In this document: positions 10,870 through 20,560 of the stretch, in pieces
How the letters are laid out: each line of letters starts with the position of its first letter
Position numbering within the stretch: the stretch's first letter is position 1
DNA from: Paramacrobiotus richtersi
Lineage: Eukaryota; Tardigrada; Eutardigrada; Parachela; Macrobiotidae
Assembly: GCA_034698045.1 (NCBI GenBank)
Contig: JAQGAU010000261.1
Location: 1 to 32,672, forward strand
Reading direction: 5' to 3'
Length of the DNA stretch: 32,672 nt
Made by a program: the position numbers and the translations under genes
The notes under the pieces: model-generated
Told to the model about the DNA's origin: nothing
Database searches by the model: none
The model's input: only the letters and a program-made list of their open reading frames with translations

Positions 10870-11400
10870 GTACTGCGCGCTCTACCGGGATAACCTGCAT
10901 CACTTTTGCATCCGGCACCCGGGTATTGGGCACGTTTTGCTCAGTGGTTGCGGTCACTTCCGGTAAGTTTTGGAACTCCGTAAGCTTTCCTCCGGCGACG
11001 GTGAACAACTTTCGCTTGAGGTAATCGCTTCCCAACAGGACTGCCAAGCCGTCAGTTGTAGGCTTGACGTACATCTGGTGACGAGTCATGATGTCTTTCA
11101 ACTCTACCCAGACGTCGGCGAAATGTGTCACCGCGAACTGACATGCTCCCGACACACCGCGGACCTTCAAGGGCTTCCGAAGTAGCTGGGTAGGGATGAA
11201 GTTCGTACGGCAAAATCGCTGTGAGATTAGCGCCTTTTCCGCTCCCATATCGATCATCGCCGTGGTCTGGAACTGTTTGTCAGTCGTGACACCGTGGGTC
11301 AGTGCCTTAATGATGATCGGTTCCAATCCATGAAGGCGGATCTTCTCGATACTTGGTTCAATCCGTAACGGAATCTGTTTTGGTGATATTGTGACGAGGT
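10870..11400 (-). pseudogene. Gypsy retropepsin-like aspartic protease
   Basis: Within the minus-strand open frame 11617-10799, TTAMIDMGAEKALISQRF (near 11,250) is the retropepsin active-site loop and GLAVLLGSDYLKRK is the conserved second half (ILG-D-like). The protease would cleave the Gag-Pol polyprotein as a dimer. The usual Asp-Thr/Ser-Gly reads Asp-Met-Gly (ATG codon near 11,248), which removes the hydroxyl of the catalytic triad. Downstream is a linker containing VPNTRVPD (motif copy 10918-10930), and the frame must shift near 10,868 to reach the RT part. The N-terminal 80 residues of the frame have no recognised domain. Confidence 0.75.
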
Positions 11401-12444
11401 TGTACGCTCCCACTGACGGGAGTGCGTTCTGTGCTCGTTTGTGTCTGTGTGTTGTGTTTGCGCCTCTGGTCGGCGGTGTGCATGTGTGAGAGGTGTGGCT
11501 ACGTGGTATGCCACGTAGCATGTGCTTTTCTGGCTGGTCGAGACTGCTTGGATGCAGCACGCCAGATAATTCGGTGATGCGGCGTTTTGCCAGCATTTGG
11601 CATATGTGGGTTCTCATGGGCCTGTGCTACGGCACAGGCCAGGTTGTCAGATATTCACCAATAAAGACCTTTCGGCCTTTATGGCTCATGTGTGTGTTCT
11701 GTGGTTTCTCCTGGACCAGCGTAGTGCTGTTCCTTTCAATATACGTTTGTCTATCCCGATAAAGCGTGTAGCTGCTTTCTTTTCTGCGCTTGTGTGCCTT
11801 GGTGATGTACGTAGTTGTCATCCGTATATGTGGCGATCATTGGGTGAACGAACGTCGGGTACATGTCGGTGTTTTGACACTTCACCGCCTTCGGGACCTC
11901 ATGAGTGGGTCTCAGTATGGATTTCAAAGTCTTCCCATGTTTTGGGAGCTTTGAGTCCTTCCTCTTTTGCTTCTTTTTCCCAGGATTTGGAGGGTCTGGC
12001 GGTTTTGTTGGGACGGGGTCAGTGTGGCCGCCGCTCACTGCCCGTGGTGGTTTTTTGGATGTTTCACATTGTCCACCCTGTCACTGGCTACAGCTCTGGA
12101 CTCTTCTTGATCCGAGTCTAAATCCGAACCTCCGTCATCCGAATCTCCATTTCCCGTCCGTATTAACGGTGACCGGGCGGGTAGTCTCCATCTGAGACGC
12201 GTCTCCCTGTCTTTCGTCGGTCTGGGAATGCCGGAGAGTATGGGATCCCGCACATCAGATCAGCCTGCAAGCCCTGGAACGGTTGCGGTGGCGTTGGTGA
12301 CAGGTGTATCGGTATCAGTCTGTAATGCTGTTGCATCGCTGGCTGCGTATACGGCTGCCGGACGTACGCCTGTTGCGCATATGCCACGTTCACGAAAGGC
12401 TTCGCCGGCGTTATCGGCTGCTGTACCGGTTGCTGTTGCTGCAC
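11401..12444 (-). pseudogene. Gag-Pol linker region, basic and Asp/Ser-rich
   Basis: Broken frames in this stretch code a proline/lysine-rich segment (KPPDPPNPGKKKQKRKDSK), an Asp/Ser-rich segment (GDSDDGGSDLDSDQEE) and, at 12444-12163, a Gln-rich segment with VAYAQQAYVRQPYTQPAMQQ. These look like disordered parts between nucleocapsid and protease. Several frameshifts separate them. No folded domain is evident. Confidence 0.4.
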
Positions 12445-13300
12445 CGGTAACGGCTGTACCAGTTGTTGTTGTGGCTGTGATAACTGCCACTGATACGCCT
12501 GGGAACTCTAGGTCGGACCTTCCTGTTGTGCTTGGGGGATAGGCTGACGTGCTTGCTGGTATCCAGTCCCTTGTTGTTGATATCCAGTTGTGGTTGCCTG
12601 GTCATATGGGGGTAATGGCCCATACTGCGTAGTACCTTGGTACGCACCTCGACCGGCACCTGGACCTCCGCGGCCTGGGCCTCCGCGACCTCGACCTGGG
12701 TTGCCAGTACCACGCGGGTACTGGTATCCCGGCGTGTACGGCTGTAGTGCTTAGGACGTCTGGGTTTTGGCATACGCGGGGTATTGCGCAGCTTGACCCT
12801 GTCCGACATTCCCCTGTTGTTGTGTAGCCTGTTGACGGGCTAGATACCGGGTTCTTTGTTCACTAGGGAGGTTGGCGTACCAACAATCCTATCGATATGT
12901 CCGACGATATCGCACAGGCTGCACCATTTAGCTTGGCGCTCTGCACGACGTCTTTGCCTTTCTTCCTGGCTAATACGCTGGCGAGGTCCCTGGATCTGTT
13001 TCTGGGCCTGTTGCTGATACTGCACCGGGATCTGCTGCTGATACTGCGGTACCGCAGGTTGAGCAGGACTCTGCACCGCGGGTATTGCGGGCACCCGTTG
13101 CAAGAACCTCGGTTACATCGTGGGTCTTGGTGCTGATGGTACCTGGGAGTTTTCCAACCTCTCCGCGTACTGTGGGTTTACTCGGCTAGGCACTGCATAC
13201 GCGGGGTATTGCGCAGCGACGGTAAGCTCGGAAACCACTGGGTAATACTGCGGGACTGGGATGAACGTTGTCACCCATCCGGTTGTGTTATTGTACTCTG
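12445..13300 (-). pseudogene. Gag nucleocapsid: CCHC knuckle and Q/G-rich tails
   Basis: Frame 13103-12840 is rich in Gln and Pro (PQYQQQIPVQYQQQAQKQ), then basic (RQRRRAERQAK), then starts a zinc knuckle CSLCDIVGH. The last Cys of the C-x2-C-x4-H-x4-C pattern lies in another frame, so a one-base shift falls inside the knuckle near 12,890. The new frame continues with Gln-rich text and an RGRGG/PGRGG segment (about 12,690-12,640), an RNA-binding style. Two copies of AQYPAYA come from an exact 23-base direct repeat (12770-12792 and 13195-13217); their spacing, 425 bases, is out of phase by one frame and independently supports the shift between them. Confidence 0.65.
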
Positions 13301-13800
13301 GTTCGAAGGATGCAACATATGTAGCTTGGCCAGGAAGTCTTCCCCTGTCGTCGGTTCCTTGAGCAGCATGTATCTGTAGAGCTCATGATCTGTACGTAAT
13401 CCACGAACTAGGTGTCTGGTGAAGATATCGGCAGGGAGTATCGATCCAGAATGGTCGTGCAGTGTCTGCATCGCCTGATAGTACTGGTCGACAGTTTCCA
13501 AACCCTTTCGGTATGCGCGGTTGGAGAGCTCGAACGCTGCGTTGGTCTTGCGTCCCGGGTCTTTGAACCTCAATTTTAGCTTGGCTTTCCATGCTTCGTA
13601 GGTTGCTGGTCTCTAAGGAGAGGTAAGTATGGAATTCTACCACACTTCCGCTTTATCCTCTAGTGCTGTAGCCAACTCAGTACACTTACGGTTGTCGTCC
13701 CAGCCATTGGTGTCGGCAGCCATCTCGAACTTCATGAGAAAGCTGTCGATCTCGTCTTTCGAGCCGGAGAAATACGGTTTCTTGGCTTTATCCGACCTCG
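13271..13800 (-). pseudogene. Gypsy Gag capsid domain
   Basis: The frame from about 13,780 reads KPRYFSGSKDEIDSFLMKFE, typical of the start of a retrotransposon capsid, and then ALEDKAEVW before a stop. The following open frame (13573-13271) has RFKDPGRKTNAAFELSNRAY, YYQAMQTLHDHSG and LVRGLRTDHELYRYMLLKE, matching the helical capsid pattern with the R-G-L motif. The capsid would assemble the virus-like particle. The junction with the N-terminal part near 13,790 needs a frameshift, and a stop lies near 13,620. Confidence 0.7.
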
Positions 13801-15714
13801 GTCGTGATGCAAAGACAGCTCCGCTGGTGGCTGAAAATCGACCGGTGCTGGCATCAAATATGCCTGGGGATAATACATGGGCATTGGTGGTATAGCCGGT
13901 GGCAGCGGGTATTGCTGACCTTTGAGACCCATCATCGGTATTCCCTGATACTGGTTTTGTTGTTCTGGGTGTCCGGCTGTGTGTCTCAATGATTCGCGAT
14001 CACTTCCCCTATGCCGTTCTTCTTCCCAGTAATGTGGTTCTTGATCTTGTGTCTGACGTCCTTCTTCGAGCGCCTGGTTACATAGTTCATCCACTTCCGC
14101 AGGAGTGGCTGTTCGCTCCCGTTGCGGTGCCGATGTCGACTGTACATCACTTCCACTTGGTGTTAGCACAGCAGTCTCGCCGGGGTGTTGACGAGCTGGT
14201 GCTGTGGTCGACTGGCTTGTGGTGATAGCTTAGTTACTTCCCAAAGGTAAGGTCACTGTTGGTGATCTCCGTGTTGTTCTGGACGGGGCGCATGGGGCGT
14301 TTCCAGCTGTGTCTTGCGTGTTGTCTCCCGTTGTGACGTAGGCACACACATCCGGTAGCGTGACTATTCCGCCGGTTCCATATGTCCGTGCAAACTTGTC
14401 ACTTCCGGTGAACAATGTATGCAGTATCGAACTTGTTTAGGATGTCTCGGTGTGGCTAGTAATGTAGCCAGGACCACTTCTACAACTTCCGGTTTCATCG
14501 GTGACTACCGGTAATGGATGGTCACTGCATGGGGCGAGAAGCAATCCACTTCCGGTTGGGGTGTCGGAGGGTGTGCAAGGTGTTGCACTGACCACTTCCG
14601 ACCTCTCTGCCTCCACTAGAGCAGCTTCCAGGTCTTGAAGGTTGAATCTGTGGACCTCCCTTGTCTGAGAGTCCACTTCCGGTGAGGTGTCGGAGGGCAA
14701 GCGGGGTGTTGCATGAACCACTTCCGACCCATCTCTATGCCTTACGGCGACTCCCGGAATCTCCAAGCTTATGCTGGGGACTTTCCAAGTCTGGGGGTTC
14801 ACTTCGCGTTGCGGTAGCTGTATGGGTACCTCGCCATTCTTTAAGGTTTCCCGCGAGGCAGGTGTGGCAGATTGAGATGCCACAGGTGGATGACTTCCAC
14901 CTCCCAATTGTACTGGTACTGGGATCTCCAACGCCTCCAGTGATGTCAACACCTGTATAGGCTTCCGGTTAAGCTTGGTATCAGCCCTTTCGGTAACCTG
15001 CGGTGTGACTTCCGGTGGGCTGGTTCTATCCCGCTCCGGTGCCATGACCATGGTTCTGGCCCTCAGTGACTCGGTGAAGCTTGCCTGAGCCTCCGAGAGC
15101 GTCGTGTGCCTTCCAATCTGCCTCGGTTTTGTTGTTGGTGTTGTCCACTTTGTCCTCGAGCCGCCGGAAATACGTGACGCGCTCGGGCAGTAGTCCACCT
15201 TCGATGTGGATGACCGTGAAGTTTCCGTGTTGGTTGCTTCCGGTGGGTTGGTACTCCCCAGCGTTGCTGCAGGACTCCCCCGGGTATTGGGTAAGCTAAG
15301 AGCAAGCGCTGGTTGCGCCTCAGAGGTCTTCTCTTGGTTGATGGGACTTCTCAACGTCACTTCAGCACATCCCGGGGTATTGGGTGTGTTCCGAGCAGAC
15401 GCGGGTTTTACTGTGGAGATATTCTTCGGGTCCTCAGCTTCTTGCTGGGACTTTGCCGCCTGCGTTCTATTCCGGCCATGCACTACCCATATTCCGGATC
15501 GGGTTGGGTGTGCTCCAGGAAGGCGCCGCGGGTTTTCTTTGGGTTCCTCCAGAGAGTTTCCCGGTTGCATGTCGGTTGGTTTCTCCTTCCTGTTCTCAGC
15601 GGCTTCTGCCGAGACAGGATCGACGGGCGCAAGATAACGCTCCACCGCATCCAGATTGAACGGGAGAACCGCCGGCAGCTTGTGCAGGAATCCTTTACAG
15701 GACTCCATCTTCAA
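13732..15714 (-). pseudogene. Long N-terminal Gag extension (or leader ORF), low complexity
   Basis: One minus-strand frame from 15714 to 13732 (about 660 codons) has only two stops, TAA at 14437 and TAA near 14230, and runs up to the capsid. The first 425 codons start MKMESCKGFLHKLPAVLPFN and are rich in Ser, Thr, Pro and Glu, with no recognised domain. An in-frame repeat of 42 codons (126 bases; 14548-14612 and 14675-14734) gives SEVVSATPCTPSDT and SEVVHATPRLPSDT. The last 145 codons include a Met/Pro-rich stretch (PPAIPPMPMYYPQAYLMPAP). Gag proteins this extended before the capsid are uncommon in Gypsy elements. It could be a separate ORF joined by chance of frame. Confidence 0.55.
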
Positions 15715-17322
15715 AGTTGTCCTCGTCTTTTGTCTTTCTTGACAGGAACCAGGGACGTTGCTAGCGAGACAACTTCCAGCGGTGGCTTAGGGTTTCGCCG
15801 ACCGACAGAAAGTATGCGTATTTGCTAATGTTTTCGCAAACAACAGCGGAAACAGGCCAAATATGCGCGTCGTTTATTTTTTTTTTAAATAAAAATAAAT
15901 GCCTGCTTTTGCCTGGCAACTTTTGTAAATTTACGAAACCTCTTTTCTCGCTGTATTCTGAGCACTTTTTACACTGCACGGGTCGTGTGCAAATATTCGA
16001 AAGAATCACGTGACATCTTTTATGCGCAGCCCAGTATGACGTCAGCTAGGTATACCAACCTGTAGGTCGCTGACTTCGAGCTACACGTGTGGTCAACAAC
16101 CCGCACGCAGTCAATGCCTGCCGGAATCCGGATCCGATTACGATCGGTCACTGAAACCGATGGCAATGCTGTACGGTGGGCGAAGGAACGGTTTTTCTGT
16201 CCGGTCAAGAGGTGGGGCGTTGCGCGCATTTTGCGCGGAAAATTGCAGCTTTTGCACACTGCACACTTGTCCAAAATTTTCCTCAAACTTTGCTGACGTC
16301 ACAATGATCGAGAAAAAACGGCGAGAGATTTGCCCGGGTTTTGGACAATTTCTCCCGTTTCTGCTTCCAATTCCTTCAGAAAAATGGAAAATCGGGCAGG
16401 AATCTGCTCCTTCAGGACGCGAAACCACCCGTTCTCCACGCTAACTTGTTCCAGCTGCAGAGAAACGGGCAGCGGTTTCCCCGTTTCGAGCGCAAAACAG
16501 GCTGTTCTCCTCGACCTCCGCGCTCTCCTTCCTGGTGTCCCACTAGGCTTTCCTGCGCAGCTCTTAGCGGGTATTGCCTCGAGCTTTGTCAGGAAGGTGA
16601 TGCCGCTGTGGAATCCGCTGTCCGACGCTGGGGCGCTTGGGCGCAGGAGAAAATTCGAGCAGGGGTTTTGCCCTGTCGGAACACAAACGTGCCCTGGCGC
16701 CCGAGTCCACCCGAAGACGTGCGACTGGAGTCCCAGCCCGTCTCTCTACGCCATAACCTAAAACACGGTATATTGGTCTTTAGGGACGATGCGGGATCCA
16801 AATCCAGTTGGACGCTCACTCGGGACGGCCATCCGACGGTGGGCGCGTGCTTAGCGCGTAGGCCGTTGTAAGGGCGACTTGCTTCCTCGTTCGTCTCCCT
16901 GACAAAGTGGACGGGGTTTGCCCACTCTGCCGCTGGCTCCAACCCTTCTCCTTCATCTGTCGGTGTTTTCGGTGATGACACCGACAGGCCAAGCTATCCC
17001 GGGTTTTGGGATTCGCTTGGGGAACTTTTCCTATGTTGGAGAATGGGCACTGTATGATGCGGGTTCCCCGACCGATCAGACTTCTCAGGGGGTTTTGCCG
17101 AGCAATCTGACGGTATCGCTGCTTTCTCTGGTCCTTCTGGAACTGCTGGGAATGCTCCTTATGGCTGGAATGTCCCGCAGGAATGGGAAAGCTCCACCAG
17201 GAAGTATAGTCGACGCCCGGGTTTTGGGCGCGCTAACACCTCTGGTTTTGCTGTGCTGTCTTTATCCCAGTCCTTCCTTATCGGTGGCTGATATTACTGC
17301 AGATACAGTTGGGCTAGGAACG
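15715..17322 (-). other. Untranslated leader of the Gypsy element with motif cluster
   Basis: This 1.6 kb lies between the primer-binding site and the first long gag frame. An AT-rich run (15876-15900) and a TGACGTCAC-like site (near 16,300) are visible. Copies of GGGTTTTG/GGGTATTG occur at 16336, 16569, 16663, 17001, 17090 and 17219, all in one orientation. A 145-codon frame on the opposite strand (16918-17355) has hydrophobic stretches but is antisense to the element and has no recognised domain, so I do not call it a gene. Confidence 0.5.
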
Positions 17323-17338
17323 CCTGATGGAGCCACCA
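17323..17338 (-). other. Primer-binding site candidate
   Basis: On the minus strand TGGTGGCTCCATCAGG follows directly after the CA that ends the 5' LTR. Its complement ends in CCA, as the 3' end of a tRNA must. I cannot say which tRNA without a search. The exact join of LTR end and TGG is what makes the call. Confidence 0.55.
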
Positions 17339-17716
17339 TGAAACGAGCCCGTTGAGGAAAGCCACAAAAGGAACAGAACGACGGGAGCCCGATCTATGTG
17401 GGCACCGTCGTACGCGGGAACACACCAGAATGCCAGCTGAGCAATAAAGGACTCTTTATTGCGATGCTGAGCAACACAAAAACAGAAGGAAGAACATTCT
17501 AGCAGGAAACTGCTAGTGAAAAGACAAGGAACCAGAAATATGTGGTGAACGCCACATCTATCTCTAAGGTCTGATGCAGGATCTGGCAGACCATGCTGGA
17601 GACTGCATCGGAAATGCACCACGCGGGGGATGCGCCGGTACCGTGCGGGGCATCCATGCACAATTCGCAGCAGCACATGGGCAAACCGTCACCACTGGGC
17701 GGTGGCATCGTCACAG
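17339..17716 (-). repeat. 5' LTR of the Gypsy element, 378 bp
   Basis: Read on the minus strand it starts TGTGACGATGCCACC and ends GTTTCA, the TG...CA form of an LTR, and is followed by the primer-binding site. Its first ~52 bases match the remnant 3' LTR at 5507. Near its middle is a perfect 9-base inverted repeat, GCAATAAAG-GACT-CTTTATTGC (17441-17462), which puts an AATAAA polyadenylation signal in a hairpin. Right of 17,716 the flank reads GTATATTTC. Confidence 0.65.
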
Positions 17717-20560
17717 TATATTTCAAACAAAAATTCAGCGAAAACCGATTTCGGATAGAAAATATTACAGTTTATTAATCCATCAAGTCAAGTTGGTGAG
17801 TGTACTGCAGCTTGCCCGTGTGCCGAGCGATAAAAAAAAATTGTTCACCGTTTTTGTCACTTTCACCATATCTGCATCATACGTGTATCACAGCTTCAGC
17901 TCTCGACGTTGCTGGTTCCATGTTCGGTTGCCAGCGGTCCACATCCTCGGGATGCTTAAGCTGGCTGACGTCAATAAGGAATATCACATTCCGTTGCACC
18001 TGGTAATTGGTATGGCACGCGACCGATGATATTTCTAAACTCTTTGTCCTTAACTGTCAACCTCATTAAAGCTATGGTAGAACTATCCTAAATATTCATT
18101 TAACCGAAGCTCAGGGTTCGACAACCGTCAAACATGACAGGTTCCACCACAATATCGCGTTTCTTGTGCCTGCAAGTTACAAACAAAAAGGCAAAGATTT
18201 GCATATGGATTATTGACAAACCAGTTTACCAGTGGGAACTTTCGGCTGTTTCTTCGACAGAGAACCGCTTTGATTCATCGACGGTTCTGATTGAGTCCCC
18301 GAGATCGCAGCTGTAGCTCGCATCCTGCCGGTAATCTAGGGCCGTTACGTCGGTCTTCATTTTCCCATAATTTGTAGTCACAGCAAACAATACTTTACAA
18401 TCTGATTTACGAGAAGCTCAACGGTGGCAGAGGGTTACCTGATTGCGCCGGCATATGATAATTTTGTATCTTAACAAAAAACGCAAATATTTGAACTGCG
18501 GTTCTGTCAAGAATTATAGCACATGCGGATCCGGGTTAAAATGCTGCACGGTGTTGTTCGTTTATTGTCGCAGCCAATGAAGCCGGATCTTCCGTTAATC
18601 CAGAACTGATCCAAATGGACATATCACAGTTTACCATTTTTACATCAAAATTAGAAGAAGGTAGTGGTGCTCAAAGTACAAATTAAAACGAAATCTAAGG
18701 CAGAAAACGAATCCATAGACGTAACGTAATCACTGTCGTTTCCCGCTTTTGCACAGTTAAGTAATTTAGTGCGATATCTATTGGCAGTTTTTGTTCCATA
18801 CTCATTCATGTTGACTCTGTTTTCTGTCATAAACTTTATAAAATGTTCCGCAAAATTTATGAGCATTGCTGTGCCCGTGGATGCGATACCGGGATAGTAG
18901 GATGCATGGAAAAACGATCACTGTTTGTATTTGCGAGGATTTTGAATGAGTAGAAGTCTGCCCACCCTGCGATATATTCTCAGACATTGACCTCTCCGAA
19001 CCATCCGAAGATGATGACGCCCAGTCTCGATAAACCCGAAAGACAGTTGAAACGGACACTGAAGACTCGAAAAGATGATGAGAAAGCAGTGAAACGGTCC
19101 TACGGTACTCATACCGTGATCCGTTGCCCAAAGTGCCGATTCGCAAAAAAAACGCCTTTGCGCCGTTGGCAGCCGATTCTCTCGCGTTGCCGGACATTGC
19201 AAAGAGGGAGCCAACCTGCAGTAAACCAGCAGTGGCCGAAAAGTTGCAGTTTTTCGGGTATAATATAATGAGTCCGTTAATTGTCTGGGCGGACCCGGCT
19301 GGAAGTATTGGCGATATGAGAACGTGTATCTTGGGGAAGATTGTCACTTCGAGCCTGCCGTTTGGGAAGATGGAGTGGGTGACGTTTGGGGTTATGGTCA
19401 CCAAACTGCCGACTAGGTAGGAGTTCTCCATGTGGAAAGTGATGGATTGACACTGTGATGAAAGGCAGTGTGTAGGCTTATTGAACGAGCAGTGTGCTTA
19501 ATGTATGATAGTGTCGACCTGGCGAAACAACTGATTACCGTATGTGTCAGTACTTTATTAAAACGATTGCAATAGATTCAAAAATGGTATGATACAGCGT
19601 GCAAAAAAAAATGCTTATTGGGCGGTTTGTGTACGAAGCGGTTGAGAAAAATGAAGAAATAAAATTACGGAAATACGGTACATTCGGTGTTCGGTCTGTA
19701 CAAAGTAGTGGAGCGCTATAGCTCAGTCGCATCGCATCGTTCGAAAAAATTAGAACAGATGGATGTTTTATTTATTTTGTAGTTAAATCACAAGAAATCT
19801 GAGTTCATTTGCGCAAGAAACGGTCAAGAAACTTCGCTTTTCGACTGTGTCAGCGATAGTCTTGTGTAAAAAGTAGAACTAGACAGCCATTACGTCACAA
19901 GTCAGCTTCCCGGCCTGTGGTTTAGAAATGCGTTGAGAACCTATGTCCATAAATCACTGTCCTTTTTTAACTGCGTTTTCTGCCTATTTGTTTATGCCCA
20001 AGGAAGCCAAATTTTAACGGAATAATATGCTTCCAGGTTTCCAGGTTCGTTTTATTCAGTAGTCCCAGGTTTTGGGAAGTGACAGCTACAGAGTGGAGGT
20101 CCGCACTTCCAGTGAAAACTTGCATTATAACGGTAAGAGTCCACTTCCAGATTGTAGACCCTGCCGGACACAGTTATTATTCTTGGTATTTCAGATGTAT
20201 GTAAGTGGAAATCCCGCCTTAATATGGACGCAAGGTGCTGGAACATTTTACCACAAGATTCGACTGAGAGTTCGAGATTCAGAACACATGGATATTCAGT
20301 CCTTACCGACGGTTCATGGTTCGGAGTTGCAGCTACAGATAACGAATTTCAATGGATTTTCACGCGATCAAGCCACTTACCAGTGGAACGTACTGGAACG
20401 CTCAAGAGCAGCAAAATGGATGCTGACCGGAAACTGAGCAAACGGCAAATTCGCAGATTATACGCACATCATCGTCGGAATCTCCACCGGGGTTGGCATG
20501 TGCCACCGTGGTTGCTGTTTCTCAGTTTACGAAGCACATCTTTGTAAGCAGGGCTTCCTT
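17717..20560. other. No recognised gene; one 209-codon open frame
   Basis: I see no family here. The longest open frame is on the minus strand, 19431-18802 (209 codons, starts MENSYLVGSLVTITPNVTHS, Ser-rich, no membrane segment). The opposite strand is also partly open (19124-19420), so it may be chance, an exon, or a lost transposon ORF. Frames on the + strand at 20072-20437 and 20224-20547 overlap and are unrecognised. AT-rich patches lie at 18,470-18,660 and 19,540-19,810. Confidence 0.25.

Larger units (their letters stand above)
5450..17716 (-). mobile_element. Ty3/Gypsy-type LTR retrotransposon, degraded, about 12.2 kb
   Basis: All parts lie on the minus strand in the Gypsy order: 5' LTR (17,716-17,339), primer-binding site, 1.6 kb leader, gag (15,714-about 11,750), protease, RT, RNase H, integrase (down to 7,770), a charged C-terminal tail, an extra ORF, a short polypurine tract and the first ~58 bases of a 3' LTR. 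Integrase after RT/RNase H separates it from Copia. Every coding segment carries stops or frameshifts, so this copy is inactive. The 3' LTR is cut off by the neighbouring non-LTR sequence, so no target-site duplication can be checked. Unusual features are the length of the leader and gag N-terminal extension, the missing env, and a recurrent GGGTWTTG motif. Confidence 0.85.

Noticed and set aside
11597-12121. 174-codon + strand frame
   Set aside because: Antisense to the Gag-Pol linker; low-complexity shadow with no recognised motif.
16918-17355. 145-codon + strand frame with hydrophobic stretches and a GCCACCATG context at its end
   Set aside because: Antisense to the Gypsy leader and LTR end, no family resemblance; the GCCACCATG is the complement of the LTR end plus primer-binding site.
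19716-19745. tRNA-like GCTATAGCTCAGTCG stretch
   Set aside because: A-box-like only; no B-box or foldable cloverleaf follows.
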